Part shown: piece by piece, positions 8,938-18,141 of the stretch
How positions within the stretch are numbered: position 1 is the first letter of the stretch
Layout of the letters: each line of letters opens with the position of its first letter
Assembly: GCF_016862195.1 (NCBI RefSeq)
Contig: NZ_BOMM01000052.1
Location: forward strand, 124,001-188,000
Source of the DNA: Paractinoplanes ferrugineus
GTDB taxonomy: Bacteria; Actinomycetota; Actinomycetes; Mycobacteriales; Micromonosporaceae
DNA: 64,000 nt
Direction: 5' to 3'
Notes under the pieces: model-generated
What the model saw: the letters and a program-made list of their open reading frames with translations, nothing else
Database searches by the model: none
Told to the model about the DNA's origin: nothing
Position numbers and translations under genes: made by a program

Positions 8938-9334
8938 AATCACACTCCTGAGCGGTGTGGCAGGTGTCGCGACCCCGATCTGCGGCAAGCGCCTCGCCGG
9001 TGTCCCGCGATCGGGGAGAAGCCACCGATCGCGGGACCTTGGTCAAGGGCGGGCACCCGGGGGTCGCGCTGACCCCGTGCGTGGACTGGCCCTGACGGCC
9101 CGAGGCAGGCCAGGGTCCAGACCGGCCCGCACGCCCGCTGCCGCATCTCAGCCGGCGGTGATCGCGATGGCGGGTGGGTCGGGTGCAGCGCCCTTGCCGG
9201 CCTGGGACGGGGCCGGTACAAGCGCTTGCGGGCAGCGACGGCCACCGGCTGACAGCGACGTGCCGGACAACCCGCGGCATGGCTGGCATCCGGGCGGGAC
9301 CCGCTTGCCGATGCTGCTAGTGGGGGTGTTGGGC
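8938..9334. other. Gene-free spacer with 13-bp hairpin
   Basis: No convincing gene is seen. A perfect 13-bp hairpin (9002-9014 with 9025-9037) lies between the DprA stop and the DUF4192 start. It could end transcription from dprA or belong to the DUF4192 leader. The rest is GC-rich, with smaller stem-forming blocks around 9090-9115. Confidence 0.5.
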
Positions 9335-10303
9335 TCAGTAGCCGGCCCGGCTCAGCTCCGTGACGATGTCGCCGGCCGATGTCACCAGGCGGGCAGCCGG
9401 GTTGGCACGCAGAATGCCGTGGCAGCCCGCCGACACGGCAGAGGTGACCGGACCAGGAACCACCATCGCGGGGCGGCCCAGATCCAGTGCCCGGCTGATC
9501 GTCTGCACGGCTCCGCTGCGTGCCGCAGCCTCAACCATCACCGTGCCACCAGCGGCAGCGATGAGGCGGTTCCGGATGCTGAAGCGGTGTCGCAGCGGCT
9601 CGGTACCGGGCGGCCACTGGCTGACCAACAGGCCGTCAGCGGTGACCCGGTCGAACAGCGCGGAGTTGCCGGCCGGGTAAGGGTGGTCGACCCCGCAGGC
9701 CAGCACGGCGACGGTCAGGCCACCGGCGGCCAAGGCGCCCCGATGCGCGGCCGCATCAACGCCGAAAGCGCCGCCGGAAACGATGCTCCACCCCCGGGCG
9801 GCGAGCTCGTAGGCGAGATCGGTGCTGACCTGCACTCCGTACGCGGTGGCCGCCCGCGCTCCCACGACCGCCACGGACCGTGCGAAAGCCTCGCTCAGTG
9901 ACCGATCACCGCGAACCCAGAGACACAACGGCGGCGCGGTGTTCTGGGCGACCAGCCCGTTGGAGCCTGGTTCGAGCTGGGCCAGGTCATCCACTGGTGC
10001 CGGCCACTCGCTGTCGCCGGGCACCACCAGCCGCGCCCCGAGCCGCTGCGTACGGCGCCATGCCATCTGTGCGGAACGGCGCACGTCACCTCGAGCCGTG
10101 CGGGCCTTCACCGCCGCGCGCAGAGCCGGGTCCGCGATATCACCGGTGAGCAGGCGGTCCAGTGCCGTCGGTGCGCCGTGCTGATGAACCATGGACCAGA
10201 CCGTCGGGTGACCGGGCTCCGTCAGCAGAGTCAGGGCGGCACGGGCGATTCGGTCCGCCTCGTAGTTGGATCCGGGCGTTGAAGAGTTGGCGCGGTTGCT
10301 CAT
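9335..10303 (-). CDS. dprA: DprA-like DNA-processing protein
   Basis: 322 residues from an ATG at 10303 with a GGGA ribosome site. The Rossmann-like DprA core is complete: VAVVGARAATAYG, SGGAFGVDAAAH, ACGVDHPYPAGN, FSIRNRLIAA, and a VPGPV near the end. DprA binds single-stranded DNA and loads RecA during transformation; in mobile elements and some defence settings it also acts as a DNA- or nucleotide-sensing Rossmann protein. This copy sits among phage/plasmid-type genes with a pseudo-ComM 5 kb away, so it is probably an accessory copy. A frame extending to 10405 exists but its extra N-terminus looks non-coding. Confidence 0.85.
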   Translation of the reverse strand: MSNRANSSTPGSNYEADRIARAALTLLTEPGHPTVWSMVHQHGAPTALDRLLTGDIADPALRAAVKARTARGDVRRSAQMAWRRTQRLGARLVVPGDSEWPAPVDDLAQLEPGSNGLVAQNTAPPLCLWVRGDRSLSEAFARSVAVVGARAATAYGVQVSTDLAYELAARGWSIVSGGAFGVDAAAHRGALAAGGLTVAVLACGVDHPYPAGNSALFDRVTADGLLVSQWPPGTEPLRHRFSIRNRLIAAAGGTVMVEAAARSGAVQTISRALDLGRPAMVVPGPVTSAVSAGCHGILRANPAARLVTSAGDIVTELSRAGY

Positions 10304-10433
10304 CGAGTTGTCCCTTCGTGAACGCTTACGGAGGTGCTGCGGCCGTGTGAGGCCGCAGGCTGGAGTCGGATCGGTCTTCAGGAACCGAAAAGGGCTGCGT
10401 GGCAAGCCGAGAGAGGGGCTGCGGCTGCGGGGC

Positions 10434-10482
10434 GCGCCCTGCGACGCAGCAACTGCGGTCGCAGCGCTGCGTCGCAGGGCGC
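10434..10482 (-). terminator. 17-bp hairpin terminator
   Basis: A perfect 17-bp inverted repeat (10434-10450 with 10466-10482) around a 15-nt loop, about 30 bp past the stop of the hypothetical gene ending at 10514. Confidence 0.7.
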
Positions 10483-10513
10483 ACGCGACCGTCGGTGGTG
10501 TGTCCGGCTACGG

Positions 10514-10933
10514 CTACGGCTCGGTGCGCTGCTGATCGCTGCCGGAGGTCGTGCTGATCGTGCTGTCGGAAGCGGCGTGCACGTTCGACGGCGGCGCGAT
10601 GGCGCTCCAGCCGAGGCCATCGCACGCCAACCAGCAGACCACGGTTGGTGTGCGGACCCGCACGACGTCACCTACCGACAAGGACCGCAGCCGCTGAAGC
10701 CGATAGCGGCAAGCAAGCTCGAACGCCGAGGCGGTGTCGAGCGTCGGGCAGCTGTCCACCAGCATGTCCGGGTCGATGTTGAACAGGCAGAACGTCCACT
10801 CCGCGAGCTCCTCGGCCGTGGTGTTCTGCGGCAGGGCCCGGGAAAAAGCAAAGGCCGCAAGGAGCTGGTGTTCACGGCGAAAGGAGGTGAATTGGCCATC
10901 GGCGTTGTGGTAGACGGTGACGTGGAACATCAT
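10514..10933 (-). CDS. Hypothetical protein, 139 aa
   Basis: Starts at an ATG (10933) with GGAGG 7 nt upstream; a second ATG follows at 10930. The beta-rich N-terminus (HVTVYHN) is followed by helices, and the C-terminus has a short beta segment (VGDVVRV). No family is recognised. Its own terminator follows, and a 190-bp GC-rich spacer precedes it, so it is likely a single-gene unit. Confidence 0.6.
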   Translation of the reverse strand: MMFHVTVYHNADGQFTSFRREHQLLAAFAFSRALPQNTTAEELAEWTFCLFNIDPDMLVDSCPTLDTASAFELACRYRLQRLRSLSVGDVVRVRTPTVVCWLACDGLGWSAIAPPSNVHAASDSTISTTSGSDQQRTEP

Positions 10934-11119
10934 CAGGAGACCTCCACCCAAGGTGGTACTGGGAAGCGGAACAAGAGAGCTGGTTCGCGCGGGCAGCCGC
11001 TGGCGCATGGCCTCGCGGCGCGACCCCCGGGCACAGAAGGCTTTGCCAGGGCGGGCCGAGCTGCCCGGGACGGGGCGTCTCGAAGACGGTCACCCACGGC
11101 ACCCCGGCAGGTACGGCAG

Positions 11120-11764
11120 CTAGTTCGTCGCGCGTACGTCGCGGGCCCGCCGACGAGGCGCCGGCCGCTGGGGATAGGTCATGCCAGGCTCGAACAGCGT
11201 GACCGTGCCGCGCTGCTTCGCGTGGTAAAGCGCGATGTCGGCGTCGGTCAATGCGCTGGACCACGAGGTGGCGGCCGCCGCGTAGGCGACCCCGGCGCTG
11301 CCACGAACCTGTACCGGCCCGGTGCGGCTTTCGGTGACGATGGCGGCCACCGCGTACGTCGCGGCCTGCAACGCCTCCGCCGCGGTGCAGTCGGCCAGGA
11401 TCAGAGCGAACTCGTCGCCACCGAGGCGGCCCGCCCACCCGTGGTGCCGCGACGCGAGGTCGGCCAGGCGCGCACCGAGCGCGCTCAACACCCGGTCACC
11501 GGCGGGATGACCATGTTCGTCGTTCACGGACTTGAACGTGTCGAGATCCACGACGATCACGAACCGCTCACGGCCGTTGGCCGCGCTGTACGCCTGCTCG
11601 AGTCCGGCCCGGCTCAGTACGCCCGTGAGCCGGTCGCTGCGGACCTGCTCGGCCAGCTCGTCGTTCTGCCGACGCAGGACGCGAATGGTCGGCGTCGCGC
11701 TGAGCCGGCCAGCGACCGCGCCCAGCGCAGCTGCGGCAAGGCCGACAACCAGGGTCTTACGCAT
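11120..11764 (-). CDS. Short membrane-anchored GGDEF diguanylate cyclase
   Basis: 214 residues. An N-terminal hydrophobic helix (about 3-20) is followed by a complete GGDEF domain: DRLTGVLSR, DLDTFKSVNDEHGHPAGDRVL and RLGGDEFALI. It should make cyclic di-GMP from two GTP. There is no sensory domain beyond the anchor and no EAL domain. An inhibitory RxxD site is not obvious. Presence in a plasmid-like gene set is unusual. The upstream region (11765-12182) holds repeat copy B. Confidence 0.8.
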   Translation of the reverse strand: MRKTLVVGLAAAALGAVAGRLSATPTIRVLRRQNDELAEQVRSDRLTGVLSRAGLEQAYSAANGRERFVIVVDLDTFKSVNDEHGHPAGDRVLSALGARLADLASRHHGWAGRLGGDEFALILADCTAAEALQAATYAVAAIVTESRTGPVQVRGSAGVAYAAAATSWSSALTDADIALYHAKQRGTVTLFEPGMTYPQRPAPRRRARDVRATN

Positions 11765-11985
11765 AGGAACTGCCCCTCACGGTAGGCCCACCCCCGTGGA
11801 GCAGCCCTCGGGCCGCGCATGGGGCGGGAGGAGACATAGGTGCCAGGAGGCCGCCCGACTGGTTCCGGACCGTCGGTGATCACCCCGCTGGAGCCGGATT
11901 CGAGAGCCCGCTCGCGCCGCTGCGGCAAAAACTCCACGGGTTCGGACGTGCCGACCTGGACGGTCGGCAGCCGTCCACGCCGAGG

Positions 11986-12142
11986 CGGCGAGCGCGTGCT
12001 GGCCTTGCCGGCCGGGGCCGGCCCGGATCGGCGGGCGGCAAGCCATCGGGGACGAGGAGATCTCTGGCCGAAGGCCAAGATGTTCTCGGACCGGCTTGCG
12101 CCCGCCCCGGGCCGTGCCACCGTGCCTGGCCAGCACCGCCGT
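11986..12142 (-). repeat. Spacer repeat family 1, copy B (leader of GGDEF gene)
   Basis: Second copy of the element at 1100-1260, in the same orientation and also upstream of a minus-strand gene. It contains the shared 20-mer at 12073-12092 and the TGGCC-TTC-GGCCA hairpin. The remainder of the 11765-12182 gap shows no gene. Confidence 0.6.
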
Positions 12143-12182
12143 TCGTCTCTAGCGGCCCTGGCCGGACCGGTGCGCGACGCCG

Positions 12183-13070
12183 TCATGACGGCGTTCGTCG
12201 GGGCCTTGCGGGTACGGCGCGCTGAGCAGCACGGGCTGCGGTGTCGGCGGCCTGCCACGTGCTGAACCGGCGGCCGGCGATCCGCTTCAGAAACGCCGGA
12301 ATGCGGTTGGCCGACATCCCTACCAGCGGCGGGCCCAGCACAGCGAGCAGGTCGGACGCACGCTGGGAAGACCAGCCGGCCCGGTCGATCGCGTCCTCGT
12401 CGGGGAACACGTCGGCGACTCGGTCCACCCCCGGATTCAGCGAGTGGTCCTGAACGCCGCCGTAGGAGTACACCCAATGCAGATTGTCGGGCGGATCCGG
12501 CTCCACCAGACGCCGGAACCGGTCGATTTCCTTTGTGTAGCAATAGAAATTGACTCCCGGACAAGCCCGGCAGACGCCGGTCCAGGCGCGCAGGTAGTCG
12601 TCGGAGAAGAAGTCACCCGAGTCATGGATTCTGACCCACCGACCCGCGAACCGGGGCGTTTGCAGTTCATTGATCATCGCCTGCTGCCAGCCCGGCAGAT
12701 CATCGAGCACCAGGCGCAAGTTCGCCTGGTGGCGGCTGCGGACGACAGGCCACAGGTAGGCGCCGTGAAGGGCGTAGCAGACCTGCCGGCAGATACCCGC
12801 CGATGGACAGGTGTTGTAGGTGCGCCCGTCCGGAAGCCGCCCGGACCACGCCGGCAGGGTCCACGTCCACACGCCGATGTCCTTCAGCCGGCGGTTGCTC
12901 TGCGTCAGAAGCCTGGCGGCGCGAGGTGATCGTGCGTTAGAAGCTGCTGGTGAGTCGGACGGCCAGAGGGCCAGTTGGTCAGACGTCACGGTCCCGGCGG
13001 TCTTCGACGGTTCCCGCTGTCGTTGCCGGCGATCATCAGGGGCGCTGGTACGCCGCCGCGCAGCGCTCAT
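12183..13070 (-). CDS. GP88-like phage protein
   Basis: 295 residues. It matches the mycobacteriophage gene-product-88 family: a Cys cluster (NTCPSAGICRQVCYA), a long helix with RSRHQANL, RIHDSGDFFS, and FYCYTKE. The family occurs in actinophages and plasmids, with an unknown and possibly metal-dependent function. The start is an ATG at 13070 that overlaps the stop of the upstream gene by 4 bases (ATGA), implying translational coupling. The frame extends further upstream, but that part is the other gene. Confidence 0.75.
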   Translation of the reverse strand: MSAARRRTSAPDDRRQRQREPSKTAGTVTSDQLALWPSDSPAASNARSPRAARLLTQSNRRLKDIGVWTWTLPAWSGRLPDGRTYNTCPSAGICRQVCYALHGAYLWPVVRSRHQANLRLVLDDLPGWQQAMINELQTPRFAGRWVRIHDSGDFFSDDYLRAWTGVCRACPGVNFYCYTKEIDRFRRLVEPDPPDNLHWVYSYGGVQDHSLNPGVDRVADVFPDEDAIDRAGWSSQRASDLLAVLGPPLVGMSANRIPAFLKRIAGRRFSTWQAADTAARAAQRAVPARPRRTPS

Positions 13071-13606
13071 CGTTCCCGCAGCCAGCGACCGGTGCGTACG
13101 TCGATGCGCAGCACACTGTCCGCGTCTCGGTCGCCCCATGCCCCCCAGGCGATCTGGGACAGGCAGGACGCGACAGCGCTGTCGACGATCGCCAGGGTCG
13201 GGTCGTCCTGGTCGATGACGTCGCCGTCGGTCAAGGTCACCCGGCGTAAGAACCAGCCGGCGCTCGGATCGTCGCCGCTGGCCACGTCGTACGAAACGGC
13301 TTCGGAAACCATCGAGCGGATGAGTCGCCCGGCTTCAGCGATCGCTTCGGAAGCCCGAAACGACGACGTGACGATGTCACGGACGTCGCTATCGGTGAGA
13401 CCAAGATCGGTATTCGCCTGCTCAGCGATCTGGCGGGCGGTCGCGAGGTCGTCGCCCCAGAACAACGGTGATGCCAGCGGCCCGCTGCCGCGCATCGGGG
13501 TATGGCCCGGCTCGTCCTCAGTGACGACCGAGGGAATGAATCCGTTCTCGGTCTGCATGGTTGCATCGACGTAGAAGGCCCGTCGTTTACCGGTCGGCGG
13601 TGTCAT
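13067..13606 (-). CDS. Hypothetical protein coupled to GP88-like gene
   Basis: 179 residues from an ATG with GGAGG 5 nt upstream. Composition is acidic and helical in the middle, with a beta-rich C-terminus. No family is recognised. It is the first gene of a two-gene unit and overlaps the GP88-like gene by ATGA, so the two proteins are probably needed together. Confidence 0.65.
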   Translation of the reverse strand: MTPPTGKRRAFYVDATMQTENGFIPSVVTEDEPGHTPMRGSGPLASPLFWGDDLATARQIAEQANTDLGLTDSDVRDIVTSSFRASEAIAEAGRLIRSMVSEAVSYDVASGDDPSAGWFLRRVTLTDGDVIDQDDPTLAIVDSAVASCLSQIAWGAWGDRDADSVLRIDVRTGRWLRER

Positions 13607-13639
13607 GGCACCTCCAGAAAAGCGGAGGCCCGGCGGCGC

Positions 13640-13850
13640 GGTGAGGTGCCGTCCGGGCAGGGACGGCACGACATGACCCGGCCGGGTGCCGGCGGTGTCC
13701 AGCCCGTCCCGGCGCCCCGCTTCCCGCAACAACGCCCTACCGCTGTTCCACGGCCAGAGGTGATAGCGACCGACGACGACGCGGGGCGTTCGCCGGGCCG
13801 TGGCTTGATGACGTCAAGACCGGCCGGGACCGTGCCGCGTCCCCAGACCG
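13640..13850 (-). repeat. Spacer repeat family 2, copy D
   Basis: Partner of 4425-4612. It includes a 9-bp hairpin (GTGCCGTCC at 13646-13654 with 13661-13669) and the later CGGGACCGTGCC block. It lies upstream of the minus-strand pair 13606-12183 and in the divergent gap (13607-14114) shared with the plus-strand nuclease gene. No further gene is seen in the gap. Confidence 0.45.
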
Positions 13851-14114
13851 GCCGGTACCAACAGCCAGCCGGACCAACGACGGGGCGCGGGCCGGCCGGC
13901 TGGAAACCGATTGATCGGGCTGAGCTGGGCACGTCGGAAAGGATTGTCGTCAGAGTCCAGAGGCAGATGCCCAGGTCAGCCGAAGGGGCAGTTGTTCAGG
14001 ACCGGCACGGCAGGGGTTGGGTGCAGGACGGGAACGGAGGGTGGTCGCGGGTCAAACTGGCCGCCGTCCTTAACGCCGGGCGAGAATGTCGTACCCGGGC
14101 GTTACGGTCGGCCG

Positions 14115-15002
14115 ATGATCGGCTGGTTCGACACATGCGACCCACAACTGGGAGCGGAGGCGTACGCCGTCCTGATCCGTTCCGAACGGGATGCGGAGAA
14201 CACGGCGGGCCGGTGGCTGCACCGACTTGGGTACACCGATGCCGTCTTGACCGCGGTTGGCCACGACAACGGCATCGACGTGATTTCGGCCGGGGCGGTA
14301 GCTCAGGTGAAGCGGTGGCGAACAAAGCTGGTCGGCATCCGGGACGTACAGCGCCTCGCCGGCGCTGCCGAGCCGGGGCAGACATGCCTGTTCTTCGCCT
14401 CCTACGGGTACACGGCCGCGGCAAAGGCGTGGGCCGAACGCAGCGACCAGCGCGTTGCCCTGTTCATCATGCGTGACAATGGCACCCTGGTCGCCGTGAA
14501 CCAGTGGGCGTACCTGGCGTTGTGCGATGCACCAATCCGGTGGTGGTGCCCGAGCCGGCCGTGTACCCCATTGACGGTCAAGGACCTGGGCTGGCTAGTG
14601 GCCTTGCCGGCACTCGTGCTGCCGATGTCATGGATGCTGGTAGCGGCATGGTGGAGCAACGGCGCGCCCCGCACAGGTCTGCTGATGGCCGCACTGTTCG
14701 CTGGTATCCCCATCGTGCTTATCCTGTTGAGCCTGTCTGCGATCTTCGGGTCGGTGGGTGAAGGAGCAGCTGTTCTGGCGCGGTGCGCCCGGACCCGAAC
14801 GTTGGTACCCGTGAAACAAGCCCTGCAGCTTTTTCCGCTGCCAGCACCCAGCGGTGCCGCCCCGGAGCAGTTCCCGGGGATCTACCTCGACCGGGCGTCC
14901 CGCCGGCTCTATCGGCGGGAGCAGGCAGCAGTACGCCGACGCAGCGAACGCCGACGCGCATCGTTGCGCCGGCTCCGGCGTAAGCCGGTCGTCATCAGCT
15001 GA
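14115..15002 (+). CDS. Mrr-like restriction endonuclease with two membrane helices
   Basis: 295 residues. The N-terminal 115 residues form a PD-(D/E)XK (Mrr_cat) fold: a helix with AENTAGRWLHRLGY, then GIDVI and AQVKRW as the catalytic Asp and Gln-x-Lys. Two hydrophobic segments follow at about 162-185 and 193-215, then a very basic Arg-rich tail. Mrr-type nucleases cut modified or foreign DNA; membrane-anchored forms are seen in actinobacteria and are candidate defence proteins. The start at 14115 is preferred because residues encoded upstream look non-coding, although its ribosome site is weak. It converges with a PIN-like nuclease gene. Confidence 0.7.
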   Translation: MIGWFDTCDPQLGAEAYAVLIRSERDAENTAGRWLHRLGYTDAVLTAVGHDNGIDVISAGAVAQVKRWRTKLVGIRDVQRLAGAAEPGQTCLFFASYGYTAAAKAWAERSDQRVALFIMRDNGTLVAVNQWAYLALCDAPIRWWCPSRPCTPLTVKDLGWLVALPALVLPMSWMLVAAWWSNGAPRTGLLMAALFAGIPIVLILLSLSAIFGSVGEGAAVLARCARTRTLVPVKQALQLFPLPAPSGAAPEQFPGIYLDRASRRLYRREQAAVRRRSERRRASLRRLRRKPVVIS

Positions 15003-15228
15003 CGCAAACCGTTCACAGACTAAGTCTCGCCTGGAATGTGTCGCCGGCGGCCGCTCATGCCGAGATGTGTGTGGCCCACTGCAGATTCAGTTCGGCGCTG
15101 CTCTTTGCGCGTGGTTCAGCGGAGGGCAGGACGGCCCTAACCGCCCGAAACATGGTATGCGGTGCCATTCAGCGTTAGTCGCCATTGATTGCGTGGTAAA
15201 GACGCACAGCCGCCCGTTGCCGACAACT

Positions 15229-16431
15229 TCAGCCCGAACGCGGCAATAGATGTAGGACCTGGCCGTCTGGATTCGGCAGGATTGGGAGATCGTCGAGCCA
15301 CTGTGCCATCTCCCGTGCATTGGTCGGAAGATGTGCACCGAAGGTGCGCAATTCTAAGGAGCCGACGAGTGCGGCCCGTGCTTCCTTGTCGGTGAGGAGT
15401 GCGTCGCAGTAGGCGTAGGCAACTGCGAGGGCATCGATGTCGGCTATATCGTTGGTTCGCCATACTCGTGAAGGATTGCGATGATAGTGGGCCTTCATGC
15501 TGATGGCGACCTGGACCTGGGGCATGGCAGCCCAGAGGTTGATCATTTCTGCGGGTTCGAGGAGGTCGTGCCGTAGTCCATCATGTTCGCGCTGCTTGAG
15601 ATGGAGGACGAAGAGGGTCATCCACTCGTGGGCGACATCGCGACCAAAGATGAGATCGCGAAGGCGACCGCGTCGCCAGGCCGATTTGTCGTTCAAGATG
15701 GTTGAGGTTTCCAGCTCGAAATCCAGGCGGCTCTGAGCGCCGGTCGCGTAGATCTCGGGAGCATATCCGCGCTCACGAAGGTCGGCGATCTCGCGGTCTT
15801 GGGGGCCTTCGAGGAGCTTTCGTTCGCGAATATAGTTCATTTCGGCCAGGCGGTTTTCATATGCTTCGTCGCCGAGTTCTTTGCGGAGTTGGGGCTCGAT
15901 ATCGTTTCCGGCTTCGTCGACGAACTTGAACCCGCCGAGGTGGCCGAACGCCCAAAGGGCAGAGCTGTGTAAGAGCGGCATTGGGGCGTAGCTAGATGGG
16001 CTGTTGTAGATCTTGTCGAGGCCAGCAGCGATTTCCAGCTGGACCAAGAAGGGGCGGCCGAGGAGGTAGCCGAAGTTGGAAAGTTCCTCCATGACGTCGG
16101 CGACGTGGCCGCGCTGACGTGGGCTCGGCACAGCGTGCGCGACCTCCATGAAGTGAATGCCAGAGAGCGGGAACCTCGCTCGTCCTTCTGCCTTCGCGCG
16201 GCGAGCTGCGTCCAGGAGGTCTGCGTACCCGGGTAGCACGGCGATAGGTCGGCCACCCTCGCTCGCGTGGCCGGCCGCCGAACGGCTCGCCTTGGCCAGC
16301 TGGATGTAGTGGTTCAGGTCAAAGTAGACGAGCGGAACCGGAGGACGAGTGACACCCGCCCACACCAACTCCTCAGCGACCGTTGCCTTCAACATGACCG
16401 GGCAACCGTACGACCACCTCTTGGCCGACAC
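15229..16431 (-). CDS. PIN-like nuclease-fold protein
   Basis: About 400 residues. An early beta strand with YFDLNHYIQLAKA and a late DIADIDALAVAYAYCDALLTD match the scattered acidic residues of PIN-like ribonucleases. The middle is long and helical (about 130-290) and belongs to no domain I recognise. It is much longer than toxin-type PIN proteins (about 130 residues), and no small antitoxin gene is adjacent. GTG at 16431 is used; ATG at 16395 is an alternative. Base composition is slightly lower in GC than its neighbours, suggesting transfer. Confidence 0.6.
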   Translation of the reverse strand: MSAKRWSYGCPVMLKATVAEELVWAGVTRPPVPLVYFDLNHYIQLAKASRSAAGHASEGGRPIAVLPGYADLLDAARRAKAEGRARFPLSGIHFMEVAHAVPSPRQRGHVADVMEELSNFGYLLGRPFLVQLEIAAGLDKIYNSPSSYAPMPLLHSSALWAFGHLGGFKFVDEAGNDIEPQLRKELGDEAYENRLAEMNYIRERKLLEGPQDREIADLRERGYAPEIYATGAQSRLDFELETSTILNDKSAWRRGRLRDLIFGRDVAHEWMTLFVLHLKQREHDGLRHDLLEPAEMINLWAAMPQVQVAISMKAHYHRNPSRVWRTNDIADIDALAVAYAYCDALLTDKEARAALVGSLELRTFGAHLPTNAREMAQWLDDLPILPNPDGQVLHLLPRSG

Positions 16432-16559
16432 CTAGCACATTTCCATAACCAGTCCACGGTCTCGAGCCGTCTACGATCGCCAGCCAACGCACGGATCTGC
16501 CGCCGACAACGCTTCCCTCACCGCAGTGGACTAACGTGCAGGTCTTGGGGTGTGATCAG

Positions 16560-16820
16560 CTACGGCGTTGGGCTTCGATCTTCAGCAGAGGTCGGACGGA
16601 CAGTGAGCTCGCGCCAGCCGTGTTGATCGTTGAGTAGCTCATCGACGAGCTGCAGCGCGTCTTCCTCGGCCGGTGGTTGCCACGTCCGTGAGGTGCCCGC
16701 CGCGCCGCCCTCCCGTGCTTCCACGACGTACTGATCGCCTGCAGTGCGCAGGTACACGTCGCGCCGTTGGACGGGACCCCACCTGCCGTTCCACCAGTGC
16801 CGATGATCATCACGAGCCAT
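16560..16820 (-). CDS. Small hypothetical protein, 86 aa
   Basis: Starts at ATG 16820. The sequence starts rich in Trp, Arg and His (HWWNGRWGPVQRRDVY), then a beta hairpin and a helix ending near LVDELL. No known domain. Composition and the intact frame support a real gene; no clear ribosome site is visible. Confidence 0.5.
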   Translation of the reverse strand: MARDDHRHWWNGRWGPVQRRDVYLRTAGDQYVVEAREGGAAGTSRTWQPPAEEDALQLVDELLNDQHGWRELTVRPTSAEDRSPTP

Positions 16821-17027
16821 GTAGTGATCGTACGCATGTTCGAATGGAGGCGCATGCTCTACGGGTCGAAGTCTCTAGACGATCTGACGGCTGGCGGGTG
16901 TTGGTAGCAGAGCTGGCGGGAAGCTCTGCTGCCTACGTGCTGGGCACCCCTGGACCGCATTCAGCAGCACGATGGCCGCTCATGGCCGCGGCATTGGTCG
17001 GGAGACGCAAAGACCGCGGCGGAAGTC

Positions 17028-17705
17028 TCAGGCCCAAATTGCGGCATAGACACCATTGCCGTTGTCTTCCGGCGGACTGGGGCTGCTGTAAGCCTCGCCA
17101 GTTGCTCTGCGATGTGCGGTCCAGGCGATCGCTGCTGCGTCGAAGATGTCGTGGGCGGGTGCTTGACCGGCAGGGCCGAGATTGTCCGGGACATCGATAC
17201 CGTTGCAAGCTAACAGCTGACGTCGATGGTTCTGCCCGGCCCAGGTCTTCCTAGCGTGCTCTAGCGGCTCACCGGCCATGGTGCGGAAGGAAAGCTCCGG
17301 GTGTGCCTCAAACAACAGGGTGGGATGCCGTTGCCAGAGGGTATTGGCCTCAAGCACCTTGCGGCGCAGAGACCATGCCTGCCGGTTGAGCCCCTGGCTG
17401 GTCAACTCACGACACCGCTTGTTCGCGGCAGCAAAATTTGGTTCATTCCATACCGGCTCCGGCGGGATCCGGGAGACGCTGCCGCGGCGCGGGCCGAGCT
17501 GTTCCGCCACGAGCGCGTCTGCGACCCGCCACCGGTCGGGCATCATCCCGAGGGGAACGTCGACGCCGATCACCGCCGCGCCGGAGCCGTTGACGACGAC
17601 CTCGTACAGCGTGGTCGCGAGTATGGCCCGGGCGAAGGCGCCGTCGTGCAGTTCAACGGCGACCCAGCCGAGAGCGTAGGCATCGACACCGATCACCCGC
17701 GTCAA
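17028..17705 (-). CDS. DUF429 predicted RNase H-like nuclease
   Basis: 225 residues. VIGVDAYALGWVAVEL at the N-terminus, VIGVDVPLGM, and FEAHPELSFRTM are DUF429 signatures; the fold is RNase H-like with conserved Asp and Glu residues. Function is not established, but a nuclease role is predicted. Its ATG overlaps the stop of the HTH gene upstream (ATGA), so the two are co-translated. Confidence 0.8.
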   Translation of the reverse strand: MTRVIGVDAYALGWVAVELHDGAFARAILATTLYEVVVNGSGAAVIGVDVPLGMMPDRWRVADALVAEQLGPRRGSVSRIPPEPVWNEPNFAAANKRCRELTSQGLNRQAWSLRRKVLEANTLWQRHPTLLFEAHPELSFRTMAGEPLEHARKTWAGQNHRRQLLACNGIDVPDNLGPAGQAPAHDIFDAAAIAWTAHRRATGEAYSSPSPPEDNGNGVYAAIWA

Positions 17706-18010
17706 GGACGCGTCCGGAGCCGGGTGGGCAAGGCGGCCACGGTGGCGGCTGCCTCGGCCGAGACGGGTGGTCTTTTCCTTCTCGTGATGTTGGTCGATGC
17801 GCCAGCGTCGGCGAGGCGTTTTTGCATGAAGCCGTAGGATGCCTCGACCAAGGACGCCATCTGCCGGATCGTCAGCCGGTCTTGCTCGTAGAGCTTCTTC
17901 AGCAGCGTCAACTCCTTCTCGCGGTCGCTGCTGGTCAGCGACCGGAACTTGTCGGTGTACGCGAAGCGATGCCGTCGGGCAGAGCGGTGCTGCTGTACGT
18001 CAGTGGGCAT
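17702..18010 (-). CDS. Small helix-turn-helix protein
   Basis: 102 residues. The core LTIRQMASLVEASYGFMQKRLADAG is an HTH typical of small actinobacterial DNA-binding proteins that carry SYGFVH-like recognition helices. The C-terminus is basic and Pro/Arg-rich. It probably binds DNA and regulates its own pair with the DUF429 gene. Confidence 0.65.
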   Translation of the reverse strand: MPTDVQQHRSARRHRFAYTDKFRSLTSSDREKELTLLKKLYEQDRLTIRQMASLVEASYGFMQKRLADAGASTNITRRKRPPVSAEAAATVAALPTRLRTRP

Positions 18011-18141
18011 GCCGGTCCTCTCGGGGTCGGTGGTGGTTCGCAGCAGATGTAGGCGTTGTGAGGCTGCACGTCAGCCAGTGGCGATGTGGTGCAATTCGCT
18101 GCTGCATCGGGTCGAGATGCCGCGGACTCAAGGCCGGCAAG

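Noticed and set aside
10334-11785. 483-residue plus-strand frame
   Set aside because: It runs through a terminator hairpin and opposite the GGDEF gene; no domain is recognisable.
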